Shown in pieces: positions 1 to 11,198 of a stretch of DNA of 64,000 nt. Both the position numbers and the translations under genes were made by a program. The notes under the pieces are model-generated. The model saw nothing but the letters and a program-made list of their open reading frames with translations, was not told the DNA's origin and did no database searches. The stretch covers positions 868,001 to 932,000 of the forward strand of contig JAEILZ010000004.1 of assembly GCA_018873225.1 (NCBI GenBank), read 5' to 3'. Within the stretch, counting starts at the first letter, position 1; each line of letters begins with the position of its first letter. The stretch comes from [Phialemoniopsis] sp. UDSM-2020 (lineage: Eukaryota; Ascomycota; Sordariomycetes; Thyridiales; Thyridiaceae).

Positions 1-2
1 AG

Positions 3-3000
3 TGGCTGTTCTCCGTCTGGCTGATTGGTGTCATTATCCACCCGGAGAGCTATGGCCTCATGACCGAGTACCACATCACCGAGTACGGACGGCAGAAGAT
101 CCTGAAGCAGGTGGCTCTCCGGGCCTCGCGCTTGGTCGTCGACATGCTCTGGCAGACGGGCCCAGTCTCCACCCCGCCCAAGGTCAAGATGCATGTGGAA
201 AACATCCTGAATCGGTTCAAGGGTCCCAGGTCCAAGCGGTCGACTGCCAGGCTGCTGCCCGCTCGATCCATTACCTCTCTGAGAGAGACAGTCGAGGTCC
301 ATCCTTACATTGTGATTAGTCCTGCTGATTTGGTTACGCTGGTGAACGCCCTGTTCCCAGAGCGCCGCCCACAGTCGGCGCAGTCCGGCAGTCTTCGTTC
401 CACGGCCAACTCTATTTCGGGATTCTCTGCTATCTCTCAGCCCATCTCGGTGTCTAATTCTAGAGGTAACTTTGAGACTGGCTCTGTACTGAGTACAAGC
501 GCTTCCTCGAGCTTTAGCGATGCCACCACCTCCCGCGAACCCCTTCTGGAGGAGCAGCGCACTGGGACTTCGACGCGGTCTTCGCCCCCGCTCCATGATC
601 TGGCTAGCCAGCGGCAGCTGAACCACTATGAGGACGACGGATATAGGCTTCGCCTGGCCGTGCATGACATGATCCAGACCCTTGGAAGTGATGTGGCTCG
701 TGGTTCGTGCCACCCGTGCGCCGAGCGCTGGGCTGTGCTTTTCATCTCCGCTGATGGCAACAACCTGACGACGCAAATGACTTATGACCCGGATGACGAC
801 TTGGACGATGAGGAGAACTCTTCCACGAGTGACTCGGACGGCGACGATGCTGATGATGACCGGCCAGAGCTGGACAAGGACTACCACCAGTTGCGCGATT
901 CCATCCTGAAGTTGGTTGAGGACTACGAAATTCCCCATAATCTGGAGAAGGACGGCAGCAAGGCACAGACGTTTAGCAATCGTGCCACGAGCCTCAAGAA
1001 GTACCGCTTGAAAAACAAGATTATCACTTCGGAGAGGTCCATGGAGAGCCGGAATCCGTACCGGCGGCAATCCGCTGCCGGATCTGTAGCGGAATCTTTG
1101 GCCACAAGCGCCTCGGAGCACGGTAAGGGCAAGAGCACAGAGGACAGCAATGAACCTGCGGAGGAATACCAGCCCGTTCTTGTGACGATGCTCGAGGCGG
1201 CGTCTTCGCAGTCTCGGGCGCAGTCTGATTTTGTTTCTGCTCACCTGTACTGGAGGACGCTTCAGCAGCTGAATGCCCTCACCTCGGACTCGCTTCGGCG
1301 AGATGGCTTTGCGACACTGCTCAATATCTTCTCACGAGGACCCCGGGACTCGATCCGGCGCTCTGCCTCTGCGATCGAGGAGTACGACGCCTGGCTTGTC
1401 TGGCTCAAGCAATCACAGGAGCGTGCAGAGGGCCTGCTGGACTCCATGGTGCGCAAGCTACGCGCGCTGCGAGACAAGATGTGGTATGTCACTGATGTAC
1501 GAAACTCCGGGCCCTACGAACACACGCGCAACATTGCCGCTGCGCTCAAGACGATGGGCATGCCGCGGCGGTGGGGCACGCTGCAGAAGAACCGCCATGC
1601 TTTCACCCGGGGCCCGGCTGCTTCTTACCTGTTCAGGACGGAGACGCAGATCGTGGACCTGCTGGCTGCCACCGAGGACCAGGGCGGACCCAACAAACTG
1701 TCGGATGACCAAGCTGAGAAGACGCTGCGATGGCTGCAGCAGTACGGCATTGAGAAGAACTTCTGCCAGGGTGAGGAGCGCATCCACCGCTTCTGCTGCG
1801 AGATTGACAACTGCATTGCCAAGCTCGTGGGCGAGGGCATTGTGGACTCGCCGGTGCTGTGGTCGAGCGAGCTCTACCTGCGCGACAGGAAGATCTTTGA
1901 GGCTACGAGAACTCGGGACCGCGATAGCCAGATCTGGGACGATGCGTCGAGTGTCATCAGCGATCCCGAACGCCGGTACGCGTCTTCCAGCAGACCGAAC
2001 TCGATCGCAAGAGACCTAAGGTCGATGTCTGCGCACAACACTAGTCAGCAGTCGCTGGACTCGGCTCGATTCAGCTTCTCGAGAGCGAGCACAGCCCTCT
2101 CCGACGTCTTTGATGGTCACGATTACTTCGGCGCGTCTTCGCCTGTCACCACGATCGATACGTCGACGACGTTTTGGTCGCCCTTCCACCCTATGTCGCC
2201 AGGGTCCAGCTTTTCTCGGGCGCACTCGCCGACGACGGGCATCACCACCATGTCCGGGTCTTTTACCCCATCATCGCAGTACCAGATGCAGAGCCCGTAC
2301 ACGCCGACCGGCCGCCCGGGCACGTCGGCCTCGTCCAGCGAGACGGTCTACCAGCAGCGCCAGTCGGACAGGAAGACGCGCTTCCTCAAGGATCTGCGGC
2401 AGACCCTGACCAGCCTGTTGTTGTCGGACCTGGGTAACCTCGTCTTCGCGCGGGGTTCAGAGACGGATCTCTGGTTTGAGTCGCTGGGCCAGGAGTGCAT
2501 CGAGCGCCGGGACGCGCTCAACCAGCAGCGTCAGCGCCTGCGGCAGAAGGACAGGGACGCCGCCAGCAAGGACAAGGAGCGGAGGAGGGCGAATCGCAAC
2601 TCGCTGAAGCAGCGGACGCTTGAGAAGAAGAAGAGCTTTGGGGACCTGCGTGGGGCGACGGGTGGCGAGGGTGGTAGTGGTAGCAGTGCCCACGGCGGCA
2701 GTCCGTCGCCGCAGTTGCTTGACCGTGCTGACACACTGAGCCAGGGCACGGCGGACAATAGCTCCACGGCTACGAGCGACACTCAGACGGCTGGCAGGAG
2801 CTTAGCCGGCCGCGGGAGCAGCAGGAGTAGTGTGCCCGACTTTCCGTTTACAAAAGCGTACCAGCGCCTGCTGAGGATGTTTTGCGTGCATCCCAACCCG
2901 TATGTCAAGCTCAACTCGCTTCTTGAATTGGAGCACCTTATCGTGGCGTCGCTGTCGTCGGGTGGATCGCGGCGCAGGGCGGCGTGGATGGCGCGACCGG

Positions 3001-3956
3001 ACAATGGGTTGTCGGAGGCAGCTGGCACCGGCGGGGGAACTTCCCGGAGTCGTCCGCTGGAAGAAGCCATCGACACTGTCAAGGAGCGCAGGTCGCACAT
3101 CATCGCCCAGTCGGCGGTCCTGTCCCCCGGCAGCGGCGTTGGATCTTCAGGATCCCCGCGCGGCACTCACCCGTCCGCCGAGACGCGCTCAATTATGTCG
3201 TCGTCAGCCGGGAACCCGGCCAACACGGACGCGATCGCCAATGTCTTGCAGTCGCTGTTCCGCGACCAGTCGATTCGGCCCAAGACGCTGTTCCGAGACC
3301 TGCAGTACATCGCCGCCTTTGTCCCTCCAGCCATACTCGACTCGCCAGAACGCGGCGGGCGCGCCTTCTGGAACGCCGGGCTCGCGGCGCTCAGCCTCAA
3401 GGAGGAGGTCTGCACGACTATGGTCGAGGTGGCGGACCAGGTCGTCGCGAGCGTGACGAGGGCCCAGCGGCAGGGCAGTGCCACCAGCGCCGGCAGTCTG
3501 GAGGAGGAGCAGGTGCAGCTGCCCGTCACGTACGGGCTCGCGGACGCGGCGCGCATGTGGACCATCACGGCCAAGGAGGGCGACCCGACGTCGCAGCGGG
3601 AGCTGGCGCTGTTCTACCTGTCGAACCCGGAGCTCGTGGAGCGGACTACCCTGCCGCTTTCGAAGCCGCGGGAGGTGTTTAAGCAGACTATCATCGACAA
3701 GTATAGCAGTGCTGACGCTTCGGGGAAGAGCAGCGGGGGTGGTGCCTCTGGTGGCGTGGGGGGCTCGTCGTCTGGCGTCGGGACTGGGGGAGGAGGAAGT
3801 GGCGCGGCTGGAGGTGGTAGTGGTGGGAGTGGGAAGGACGTCCGGAGCGATCCTGCGCTCATGTGTGTCGCTATCCATTGGATGGAGGCTGCTGAGCGGG
3901 GAGGGGACGAGCTTGCGAGGACGTTCTTGGGGCAGAATGAGATGGGTGGGCGGTGA
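3..3956 (+). CDS. Sel1-repeat regulatory protein, Nif1-like (5' partial)
   Basis: One open frame runs from the left edge of the window to the stop at 3954-3956. Frame 3 is open before the first ATG (position 60), so the true start lies outside; at least 1,317 codons are seen. The N-terminal part is basic, the middle is Ser/Thr-rich and disordered with an acidic stretch around 790-860, and a conserved helical core (about 1600-1910) contains an IHRFCCEIDNC segment. The C-terminus has two Sel1-like helical repeats: one at about 3530-3625 (AARMWTITAKEGDP) and one at about 3860-3935 (AIHWMEAAERGG). A glycine/serine-rich linker (3715-3835) separates them. The layout of a long disordered region followed by terminal Sel1 repeats resembles the Nif1 group of mitotic regulators, named after the S. 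pombe factor that binds the Nim1 kinase. That name is an inference from overall resemblance; the Sel1-type repeats are more certain. No intron is visible. Confidence 0.6.
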   Translation, partial: WLFSVWLIGVIIHPESYGLMTEYHITEYGRQKILKQVALRASRLVVDMLWQTGPVSTPPKVKMHVENILNRFKGPRSKRSTARLLPARSITSLRETVEVHPYIVISPADLVTLVNALFPERRPQSAQSGSLRSTANSISGFSAISQPISVSNSRGNFETGSVLSTSASSSFSDATTSREPLLEEQRTGTSTRSSPPLHDLASQRQLNHYEDDGYRLRLAVHDMIQTLGSDVARGSCHPCAERWAVLFISADGNNLTTQMTYDPDDDLDDEENSSTSDSDGDDADDDRPELDKDYHQLRDSILKLVEDYEIPHNLEKDGSKAQTFSNRATSLKKYRLKNKIITSERSMESRNPYRRQSAAGSVAESLATSASEHGKGKSTEDSNEPAEEYQPVLVTMLEAASSQSRAQSDFVSAHLYWRTLQQLNALTSDSLRRDGFATLLNIFSRGPRDSIRRSASAIEEYDAWLVWLKQSQERAEGLLDSMVRKLRALRDKMWYVTDVRNSGPYEHTRNIAAALKTMGMPRRWGTLQKNRHAFTRGPAASYLFRTETQIVDLLAATEDQGGPNKLSDDQAEKTLRWLQQYGIEKNFCQGEERIHRFCCEIDNCIAKLVGEGIVDSPVLWSSELYLRDRKIFEATRTRDRDSQIWDDASSVISDPERRYASSSRPNSIARDLRSMSAHNTSQQSLDSARFSFSRASTALSDVFDGHDYFGASSPVTTIDTSTTFWSPFHPMSPGSSFSRAHSPTTGITTMSGSFTPSSQYQMQSPYTPTGRPGTSASSSETVYQQRQSDRKTRFLKDLRQTLTSLLLSDLGNLVFARGSETDLWFESLGQECIERRDALNQQRQRLRQKDRDAASKDKERRRANRNSLKQRTLEKKKSFGDLRGATGGEGGSGSSAHGGSPSPQLLDRADTLSQGTADNSSTATSDTQTAGRSLAGRGSSRSSVPDFPFTKAYQRLLRMFCVHPNPYVKLNSLLELEHLIVASLSSGGSRRRAAWMARPDNGLSEAAGTGGGTSRSRPLEEAIDTVKERRSHIIAQSAVLSPGSGVGSSGSPRGTHPSAETRSIMSSSAGNPANTDAIANVLQSLFRDQSIRPKTLFRDLQYIAAFVPPAILDSPERGGRAFWNAGLAALSLKEEVCTTMVEVADQVVASVTRAQRQGSATSAGSLEEEQVQLPVTYGLADAARMWTITAKEGDPTSQRELALFYLSNPELVERTTLPLSKPREVFKQTIIDKYSSADASGKSSGGGASGGVGGSSSGVGTGGGGSGAAGGGSGGSGKDVRSDPALMCVAIHWMEAAERGGDELARTFLGQNEMGGR

Positions 3957-4713
3957 GTTGTACATGATTGAGTGATGGTACAGGATAGAAGGTGCTTTGC
4001 ACACTGCATCTTTGGCATATCATTGATTTTGTTTCTGCGTGGCTTGCTTGGGGGGATAGGATACAGGATATCTCTTTCTCTTTTTTCATCTCTTCTACTT
4101 ATTTGGTCGTTGAGCGAGCCTATGGTTCGTGTTGTTTCGTAGTGGTTGTCTTTACGCGTTGCATGGGTTGCTCTTTTTGTGATACCAATTGCACTGCACT
4201 GCTTTTTTTTGTTTTAGGGCCATATACACTTGGATACATATATTTTTTAAGCTCAGTTGTCTGTTTCATGGGAGTGATAACGGATGCTGTTTTCTCTCAT
4301 ATTGGTAATGTCGATGGTTGATATGATGGGATACTGTGATGTACATGAAGATATTCCTGGGTTGAGATAAATCTAGATTTACTGAAAACTCATATGACGG
4401 TATATTTCTTGGAAAATCGAAACTCTTCTTTTACTCAACACATTCATCATGGCAGGTCAGGCCATGTAACCAACCACAATGACAAAATCACCGAATTTGA
4501 TAAGTCTGAAGGATCGTGTTTCACGAAATCCGCGGCCTCCGCCCCACATCTTAAAAAGGGGAATGCCCACTTCCCTGCATGCCCGCCTTGGCTCAGATTT
4601 CAACCGCAAGGCGGGGCGAGCGGGCGGTGTGGAACGATCCAGCTCTGCTTCTTATCACAGACGCGAAAACCTACTCATCGTTGCTTTCGACTAAGGGTCT
4701 ATATCTGAAAGCG
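3957..4713. other. intergenic, no gene seen
   Basis: This is the 3' flank of the Sel1 gene and the promoter of the desaturase. It has T-rich and CT-rich stretches (4075-4120, 4195-4215). Short frames here have no recognisable product. Confidence 0.6.
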
Positions 4714-6454
4714 ATGGCTAGACAAGCTGAGAGGACCTACCCCGTCATGTCCCGGGCCGAGGTCGAGGGCCTCATCGCCCAGGGGCGCAAGATCATCATC
4801 CTGGACCAGTTCGTGTTCAAGGTGGACGCGTGGCTCCCGTACCACCCGGGCGGCTCCAAGGCCATCATGCACATGGTCGGGAGGGACGCGACGGACGAAG
4901 TCAATGGGTTTGTGAACTCGCTAGATACCGCCGTCGCTGCGCGGCCACGAAGCTGACTTTGGTGACAGACTGCACTCTCCGGAAACCCGCCGGATGATGA
5001 ACAGATACCGGATCGGCCGGATCGAAGGCCGCTGGCACAATTTCTTGCCGCCCATACAGGGTGGCGTCTTTCGCCTACCCTCGGAGAGCCTAACTTCGGA
5101 GAGGGTAGACGAAGACGAGATGCTCCAACGGTCGGCCATGTCGTCAACGAGCAGCGATGCCTCTCGTTCACCGTCGCCGTCGCCGAGCTTCGACAATGAC
5201 GGAGTACGTCACCGATCGACCGGGTCTCCGTCTCCGTCATCCGTGTCTTCTTGCGCCGAGCCGGAGGTGGATGCCGGGACCGCGTTTCTTGACTCAAAAA
5301 CGGGAGAGGCCATCCGCCTTGACCTCGACAAGTATCCCTCGCTGGATGACAAGACCCAAGATGAAATCGTCAGAAAGTATCGCCTCTTGGACGAGAGGCT
5401 CAAAGCCGAGGGTCTGTACCAGTGCAACTATACCGCATACGCCTGGGAGGCGGCGCGTTACACGCTCCTCTTCTCCCTCTTCATTCTCTTCCTACGCTGG
5501 AAGTGGTACGCCCTCAGCGCCGTGTCTCTCGGCACGCTCTTCCACCAGATGACCTTCACCGTGCACGACGCCGGGCACATGGGCATCACGCACAACTTCC
5601 ACGTCGACAGCCTCATCGGCCTCTTCATCGCCGACTTCGTCGGCGGCCTGTCGATCGGCTGGTGGAAGCACAACCACAACGTCCACCACATCGTGACCAA
5701 CTCGCCCGAGCACGACCCGGACATCGAGTACGTCCCCTTCTTCGCCGTCTCGCACCGCAGCCTGCAGTCGCTGCGCTCGTCCTACTACGACATCGTCATG
5801 GAGTACGACGCCCTCGCGAAAGTGCTCGTCCCGCTGCAGGCGTGGACGTACTACGTCATCATGCTCTTTGCGCGCTTCAACCTGTACGTCCTGGCCTGGT
5901 CGCACCTCTTCCTCAAGCCCAGGCCCAAGGGCCCCGGGTGGTGGCACTGGTACCTCGAGGTGTTGGGCCAGGTCGTCTTCTGGGCCTGGTTCGGCTACGG
6001 CGTCGTCTATCGGTCTATCGACGACAACTGGTCCCGCCTGGTCTTTGTCCTCATCACCAACATGGGCCAGGCGCCACTGCACGTGCAGCTCACGCTGTCG
6101 CACTTTGCCATGAGCACGGCAGACCTGGGCGTCGCCGAGTCGTTCCCGCAAAAGATGCTGCGAACGACCATGGACGTCGACTGCCCGCGCTGGCTCGACT
6201 TCTTCCACGGGGGGTTGCAGTTCCAGGTCGTTCACCATCTGTTCCCGCGGGTGCCGAGACACAACCTGCGCGCGGCGCGAGACCTGGTGCGCGAGTTTTG
6301 CGACGATGTGGGTATTCCATACGCACTGTACGGGTTCGTCGGGGCCAATGTAGAGGTCGTGGGACATTTGGCGGAGGTGGGGAGGCAGGCTGCTATTTTG
6401 GCCAAGTGTCGGGAGAGTATGGTTGAGAAAGGGGATCATCTCCATGTTCACTAG
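4714..6454 (+). CDS. delta-8 sphingolipid desaturase with N-terminal cytochrome b5 domain
   Basis: Two exons, 4714-4907 and 4969-6454, give 559 aa. The 61-bp intron removes an in-frame break inside the b5 domain, and joining it gives the conserved run NGLHSPETRR. The cytochrome b5 domain comes first, with the haem-ligand motif HPGG at about residue 44. A hydrophobic desaturase domain follows with three histidine boxes: HDAGHMG, HNHNVHH and QVVHHLFPR, the last in the QxxHH form of front-end desaturases. By family this enzyme inserts a delta-8 trans double bond into the long-chain base of ceramides in the ER, taking electrons through its own b5 domain; the product feeds fungal glucosylceramide synthesis. 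Length fits the family. An ATG at 4744 in the same frame is a possible alternative start. The neighbours are unrelated. Confidence 0.9.
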
Positions 6455-6925
6455 TTATGGATGTGTATCTACTTGACTCCGAGTAGTGGGGAAGGTTAAT
6501 CTCATTGTGTATCGAAGCAGAGTTAATATGAAGTCATAAGACACTGCATTTTGCAACTAGATGAGAAAGTTCAGTGGTTATGCAGTGTGTCGTAATCTTC
6601 CCTCACGTCCCCAATCCAGTCTGCTGCACGTGCCCTGCGTTCAATTCAGCCTTGTCAGCTCTCACCCATGCAGGAGGAGCAAGATTCAGCCTACCAACAG
6701 CACGCAACGCTCCGATTGGGTGTTGTCGAGAGGGTGTGGTGGCTGAGAACAGCTCTGCATGATTGTCAGCGCCACCTGGCACCATACGAAGCCTGACCGA
6801 CATTGAGGAGCCTGACGGCTTCATTCTCACAAAACCCCTCACTCTTCCTCTTCGACACGCTAGTTTGATCAATCAATACCCACACAACAACCCTTCACCG
6901 ACGCGCTACGTACTTTTGTGACCTG
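6455..6925. other. intergenic, no gene seen
   Basis: 3' flank of the desaturase and promoter of the ankyrin gene. Short frames on both strands have no coding character. Confidence 0.5.
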
Positions 6926-9900
6926 ATGGCTGACCCTATCTCCCTGGTCGGTCTGGCCGCCGGGATAGTCTCGCTAGGCCTGCAAGTTTGCACCGGCATC
7001 ACCACTTACCTCGACGCTGTAGAGTGCTACAGCGAAGACATCGCATCGACGCGACGCCAGACACGCCTGCTGAGTAGCGTAATCCAAGTCTTGGAGACCT
7101 CTATACGCCACTTTCAGTCCAGTCACCAAGTGCCGACCGCGGCAGCGGTAGACTGTCTTCAGTCATGCGAAGTGGAAATGAAGGCACTCGGGACACTGGT
7201 TGACAAGCTTGCCGGGGGAAAGTTGTCCTCGGCAAGCTTTACAGACCGCCTGAAAGACCAAAAGCAAAGACTGCGATATGGATTCAAGCGCCCAAAGCTC
7301 AACCAGGTTGAAGAGAAACTCAACCACGCCTGTGTGGTCTTGCAGTTGGCTCTGCAGAGCTTGGGAATGTGAGTGTCGTCGTATGAAACTATAGAGACAA
7401 TGATGTAGTAACATTGAAGCAGCGACATCTCTCGATCAACCGCAGACACGCTATTAGGGATGAGATCAACGACACAGGGCCTTTCCGCTGATCTGCTCGC
7501 AGTAAGGTCCGAGGTGACCGCACTTCATATCCCACTAGGTGAGCTACTCAAGGAGTCCCCCAACGAACGCTCTTTGAGCTGTCGAATTCTTTTACGGGCT
7601 GCTTACTAGCGACATAGACACACTTCAGATCATGATGTCCAAAGATAAGAACGGGTTTCAAGACCTGTCAAGCGGTCATAGCTCGCTAGAAGCTCGCTTG
7701 ATTCTGCAGCAGAAACAACTTGATCGGATCGAGAGACATCAAGTTAGGTACTTTGACACGATCGAGTCTCTCATAGAGAGACCACATCCTGGCCACCATA
7801 AATGGTCCAACTGGAGTCGCCCAGAGGTGAGTGACCCTCGCGCAGATGATGAATGAAAGCTAATGTCATTTCCTAGAGGGTCTCTGAGGTAATGACCAAC
7901 CGGCTTATTGCAAAGCCGGGTATTCTAAGACAGGCCTGCGACGATGTCGAGCCAAAGACCTACACCTTAAACATGCACACAGACACACTACGGCCAAGAT
8001 ATTCATCCCAGAGGCTTGCGAATATTTATTCTGACGATTACGGAACTCTTCTAGGCGATACAGAATGTACTTGCCGGCGGTTTTTGCGACAACGCCAAAA
8101 GAGCGTACGTTGGGGTGTAGCGCGTTTGTTCTTTCAGACAAGTGCCATGGAACACCTTCCCAGCTGCCCTGCTTCGCATGCTACTGCCCACAAGGTTGTA
8201 CACGTAGCCAAGGTCAACACCTTTGGTTTCGATATCCTTACGAATTCGGCCATCAGGATCTCGTTCGCTCTTGCGTTTGGAGCTGGGGGTTGTGCTATTG
8301 GTCCAACCCCCACATACTTCCCGACCGTGGATGAAAATACCGCACCAGCTTTTCAGATCCTGGCAACGATAGAGACTTTGTTGTCTTTCACTGGTGACTC
8401 TTTGCGCCTCGAGACTTTGGAGACAATGCTTGCTAGTCCTGGGTGGGACAAATTTGTCACCTTGTCTTTCACCAAGCTTCTGAAACTCTTCCAGGAACGA
8501 AAAGCATCGCCCCTAGCTGTTACCTCCCTTAACAACTCCGTAGTTCATCATCTGGCTAGCATAGTGAGTAAAGTAACATAAGCACATCACCTTTTCCCCT
8601 GCCATATCTGACCGCATGTTGAAATAGATAAATTCGTCCGATCTGATCCTTCCAGGGTCTGGAGACTGCTTAGTACAGATGCTCAAGGCTCTAGTTCAGC
8701 AGTATAATATTCCCACCATGGAATTCAATTTGAACGGCTGGTATGATTTTTATTTATCGAACGACCGAGATCAGGCGGCTAATCGAGCTTCGTTAGGACG
8801 CCCTTGGCGAACTTGATCCAGGTACCGAAAGTGCCACCCCTAAAATCTGCAGATTTCCTCTTGACCTCTGCAGCCTCGCTTCGCCCACTGTCTCTTCCTC
8901 AGAAATATGGCTTGCAAATTTGGGAAATTAAATCTACATTTTACCTTCTCCATGGTTCAGCGAACATCGTAGAAGGTTGGTATCATCCAACTGAGGCAAG
9001 AAAAGTGGCCATGTGCTAATTAAGAGACTGCATAGCATACGGCTGTAGCACATTAGGCCAAGCAGTTCTTGTTGGTGACCTAGATCGTGTCAAATGCCTC
9101 ATAGCGCGCCGGCCGAGTATGCTACATCAACAAAATATTCTCGGGCAAACCCCTCTCCACCTGGCAGCAGACAAGCCCTCCTGCCTGCAAATTCTTGTGG
9201 AGGCTGCCGACAATGCGCTGGTGAACCAGCTCGACTTCTCTGGCCTTTCTGCATTAGACTATGCTATGGCACTAAGCTCCACGCTTTGCCGTCACTTGAG
9301 CATTCCAGTCAAATGCTCTCGATGCCATTGTGCAGATTGTGCAATAATCCTCCTTAAAGCGGAATGCGCGGTCACTGTGCCGTATCAACGTCTGCAGAAC
9401 CTTTTGAATTGTGCGTCTGAACGTTGTAAGCGTCGATACGTGAGGGCCATGAAGAATCGGCGCGAAAGGCTCACAAGGCTAGCTTTGGATGAGTTAACTG
9501 GTATTGGAACAAGAGAACTGCGCCTCGATGCCGACAAGATTGTTGATGCTCATCTACCGCAACTTCTTCAAGTGTTGCATCAACAAGGTGTGCGCATACC
9601 TGATGCCTTTGCCATCAGTTCAATACAAGATCCGAGTCGATACTTATCCATTTACCATGAGCTTCGGGATGATCACGATGCTTCCCTTTTTTTCAAGCTT
9701 GGATTCCGCGATATTGATCCACCGCAACAGAGGCGCCCTCCTCTTGCGAGGTTGAATGGTCATTATGGATTAGTCTCATATGATGCTTGGCTTCTGGAGC
9801 AAGGTGCAGACATCTTCCGGCAAATAATGCCTGGATCTGAAATGCCAAATCCGGAGGAAGACCTTGTATGCAGCGCATATTTTGTCTTGCAGCGGATTGG

Positions 9901-10594
9901 TTATTATTTCATTCCTGAGTATTTACAGAGTGAGATACAAGCAATTCGTACACTCAGCTCAGTCGTGTTATCCGCGAGTCTCACGGATGGGTGTCGATGC
10001 AGGTGCTCGCCTGGAGGCTGCACCCCGATGGCATGTCTACTGGACGGTTTGATTCATGAAACGGTACTTCGTTCTGGTCTCAGACTTGACACACCAAGAG
10101 GAATGGCTCGTCAGTTTGCCGCGTACCTTGAAGAGTTTCATGATACTTTGACTACCTCTCACCACCATGCGGCGATTCGATATCTTACGTTCAGATCCAT
10201 GGGCCTTACGCATACCTGTTGCGAACCAGGCATGCATTGCAGTTCTCCTAAGTCGCTGGAAGACCTTGAAGAAATTCAAGAGGAGGAAGCGCATACACTG
10301 GAGCTATTCGAAAAACTGACAGAAGACCTGCAAGCTGAGTTTGACGAGATACTGCAGTCATCTCCATCCATGTCGTCGAACATTCTTCACTTCTGGAGGT
10401 ATCATTGGGTATCTAGAATGGAGAGCTTTTTGAACGAACTTGATGGGAACGATATATCGCAGAATGAAAGGCATGCTGCTGAAGAGATTGGCGTTGTCTG
10501 GGCAAACGAAGTTGCGCCTAATGCCAATGAGTATGACAAGAGCAGTTGGGAATATTGGTTCCAGAAATTGGACGCGATTGTACCTGACAATTAG
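6926..10594 (+). CDS. ankyrin-repeat protein with fungal STAND-type N-terminal domain
   Basis: Seven exons restore one frame of 1,101 aa: 6926-7368, 7423-7538, 7618-7826, 7877-8563, 8628-8740, 8797-8975 and 9036-10594. Donors are mostly GTGAGY or GTATGA, and every phase matches. The start (MADPISLVGLAAGIVSLG) is the amphipathic/hydrophobic opening typical of the fungal N-terminal domain found on STAND and ankyrin proteins. A charged helical stretch follows, then a large uncharacterised middle. Ankyrin units lie near 9040-9260 (GQTPLHLAA and a degenerate FSGLSALDYA), and a Cys-rich patch (CRCRCSPGGC) lies near 9993. The C-terminus is acidic and helical. No NB-ARC or NACHT domain is present, so this may be a partner or reduced relative of the STAND gene 604 bp downstream on the same strand. 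Function is unknown; recognition or signalling is an inference from architecture. Confidence 0.75.
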
Positions 10595-11198
10595 CTATCT
10601 ACAACCTTAGGAAAGTGTACATTTCCGCAGTGTTGAATTGACGATATAGCTTTATGTGATGTTCCTGACCATTCGTGTCTTTGTTTGCTCAACCTTCTTA
10701 GCACTCGTTCTTACTCTCTGGATGATCACACTTTCTGTATCTACACGGGCAAGCCATCAGCGGAAGCCTCAACAATTCATTATGGCCACCGCTTGAGACC
10801 AAGATTCCAGATTCATCATGACAAATGGACTGTCTTCTTGGTGTTTGGCGCGTCTGAGGCAGCCAGGTACTAGAGCGAGGCTGACGCGCTTGAAGAGTGG
10901 CTGTGGACCGTGGGATAGTGAGCAGCTGCGGCATACATGCATGGCTGCACCCCTCTAGTGGGCTGCTCACGACAGGGGTTGTATGCATACGCCACCGTAC
11001 CCCACCGCCCATCCATGCACAGTCGAGGCGTGGAAATTACTTCAGCTCTTTCATCTGCTCAATCGCTCTTTTGCGCAGTGCTCACCGGTTTCTCCTCACA
11101 TCAAGAGCACATAGACGCAAGCCACCGAGGTGGTCGCCCATCCAATGTATGTATCACAACGCGGCGGCTGCTGGACCTAATCGGCGACCGGGACAGTC
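10595..11198. other. intergenic between the two NLR-like genes, no gene seen
   Basis: 3' flank of the ankyrin gene and promoter of the STAND gene. Only short frames occur, with no recognisable product. Confidence 0.5.

Noticed and set aside
5422..6426. 334-codon overlapping plus-strand frame in the desaturase
   Set aside because: Arg/Pro/His-rich composition with no domain; a frame shadow of the real gene.
5492..6451. Long antisense frame of 319 codons opposite the desaturase
   Set aside because: A shadow of GC-rich third positions: charged, repetitive composition with no family features, while the plus strand carries the histidine boxes.
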